From NCBI GenBank assembly GCA_937875615.1, contig CALNBU010000380.1:1-7540 (forward strand): a DNA stretch of 7,540 bases, written 5' to 3'. Origin of the DNA: an uncultured Archangium sp. GTDB lineage: Bacteria; Myxococcota; Myxococcia; Myxococcales; Myxococcaceae. The notes beneath the pieces were generated by a model, which had not been told where the DNA came from, made no database searches, and worked only from the letters and a program-made list of their open reading frames with translations. Made by a program: the position numbers and the translations under genes. This document shows, piece by piece, positions 7,088 through 7,540 of the stretch; the first letter of the stretch is position 1, and every line of letters starts with the position of its first letter.

Positions 7088-7144
7088 CCTCTCGCGGGTG
7101 GTCGGCCCGTACAACCAGAGGCGACGCTCGTCGCCTTGTCCTTT
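7085..7144 (+). promoter_or_regulatory. Attenuator-like leader: mutually exclusive stems upstream of the lipoprotein gene
   Basis: GGCGAC (7120-7125) and GTCGCC (7130-7135) form a perfect stem with tetraloop GCTC, followed by TTGTCCTTT (7136-7144): the shape of an intrinsic terminator. A competing stem pairs TCGCCTCT (7085-7092) with AGAGGCGA (7117-7124), eight perfect base pairs, enclosing a smaller CGGG/CCCG stem (7095-7098 with 7106-7109). The two use the same bases 7120-7124, so only one can form at a time. This could be a terminator with an anti-terminator, or a plain terminator plus a chance pairing. It matches no riboswitch class I recognise. Confidence 0.35.
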
Positions 7145-7146
7145 GC

Positions 7147-7150
7147 GGAG
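7147..7150 (+). promoter_or_regulatory. Ribosome binding site of the lipoprotein gene
   Basis: GGAG lies seven bases before ATG 7158 and ten before the second in-frame ATG at 7161. Spacing favours the first, but either could be used. Confidence 0.55.
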
Positions 7151-7157
7151 ATACGAG

Positions 7158-7540
7158 ATGATGAAGCGGATTCTGATGGCGGCCGTGGCGGTGCTCACGG
7201 TGGGGTGCGGTGGCTCGTTCAACGGCACCGTGGGCGGTGAGTCGCTCGGAGTGGCGAGCAGCGCGGCGGTGTTCAACGCGGCCCTGGGCGTGGAGAACGT
7301 GGGCATCGTGCTGGCCAGCTTCGGCAACGTGTGCGGCGTGCTGAAGGGCGACGTGCCGCTGCCGGAGCAGGGCGCCATCGCCATCCTCACCGTGACGATG
7401 TTCCTCGGCTGGGCGAAGCCGGTCCGCGCGGTGGTGCTGATGGGCGCCATCATCGCGTTGGGCGAGTTCGCCTGGATTGTCACCCGCAGGGACCGTGAAG
7501 CAGGCCGTCCGTCGTGGTTCGGCCTCATCGAGGGCAAGCC
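7158..7540 (+). CDS. Putative lipoprotein of unknown function (partial, runs off the right edge)
   Basis: An open frame of 127 codons with no stop in the window. The N-terminus MMKRILMAAVAVLTVGCGGS is a type II signal peptide: Lys-Arg, a hydrophobic stretch, and a lipobox LTVGC with Cys17 as the predicted lipidated residue, followed by Gly-Gly rather than Asp. The mature part begins CGGSFNGTVGGESLGVASS, has a second Cys at 59, and carries a hydrophobic stretch AVVLMGAIIALGEFAWIV (91-108) with only Glu103 charged, then a charged segment RRDREAGR. Codon third positions are almost all G or C to the end of the window, which argues that this frame is truly coded and not frameshifted. I do not recognise the family; short Cys-Gly-Gly lipoproteins are common in myxobacteria, but that is recollection only. 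It is separated from ftsZ by hairpins, so it is probably its own transcription unit. Confidence 0.68.
   Translation, partial: MMKRILMAAVAVLTVGCGGSFNGTVGGESLGVASSAAVFNAALGVENVGIVLASFGNVCGVLKGDVPLPEQGAIAILTVTMFLGWAKPVRAVVLMGAIIALGEFAWIVTRRDREAGRPSWFGLIEGK

Noticed and set aside
7058..7240. Small + strand frame of 60 codons overlapping the lipoprotein start
   Set aside because: It starts at TTG without a ribosome binding site and runs in another frame through a gene with a better start, signal peptide and codon use.

Overview
The window is a stretch of the bacterial division and cell wall (dcw) cluster from a GC-rich genome. All genes are on the + strand, in the order ftsW (3' end only), murG, murC, murB, ftsQ, ftsA, ftsZ, followed after a structured intergenic region by the 5' part of a small putative lipoprotein gene. 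High G+C at third codon positions, frequent GTG starts, murB inside the cluster, the FtsZ C-terminal peptide DIPTFLRRQ and a short Cys-Gly-Gly lipoprotein after ftsZ all suggest a myxobacterium (Myxococcota, probably the Myxococcus/Archangium side). That placement is an inference from general character, not from a database match.

Layout. Positions 1-3533 are a tightly packed peptidoglycan-precursor block: ftsW/murG, murG/murC and murC/murB each overlap by the same four bases, GTGA, in which the GTG start of the next gene contains the first two bases of the TGA stop of the previous one. An 80-bp AT-richer spacer with a perfect 6-bp inverted repeat separates murB from ftsQ. Then come the division genes ftsQ, ftsA and ftsZ, separated by 65 and 34 bp. 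ftsA has a very purine-rich leader and ftsZ a weak Shine-Dalgarno. Immediately after the ftsZ stop lies a strong hairpin (7019-7048), a second hairpin (7051-7067), an AT-rich island (7072-7087) and a set of mutually exclusive stems (7085-7144), just before the lipoprotein start at 7158.

How the genes work together. MurB and MurC act in the cytoplasm on UDP-MurNAc synthesis and addition of the first L-alanine. MurG converts lipid I to lipid II at the inner face of the membrane, and FtsW polymerises lipid II at the septum. FtsZ forms the cytokinetic ring, FtsA tethers it to the membrane, and FtsQ bridges the early and late divisome across the inner membrane. No ddl gene is present between the mur genes and ftsQ, unlike in E. 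coli.

I see no mobile element, CRISPR array, RNA gene or new multi-gene system. The coding part is ordinary and well conserved. The most unusual material is non-coding: the 139-bp region after ftsZ, and to a lesser extent the murB-ftsQ spacer. The least known gene is the truncated lipoprotein at the right edge.
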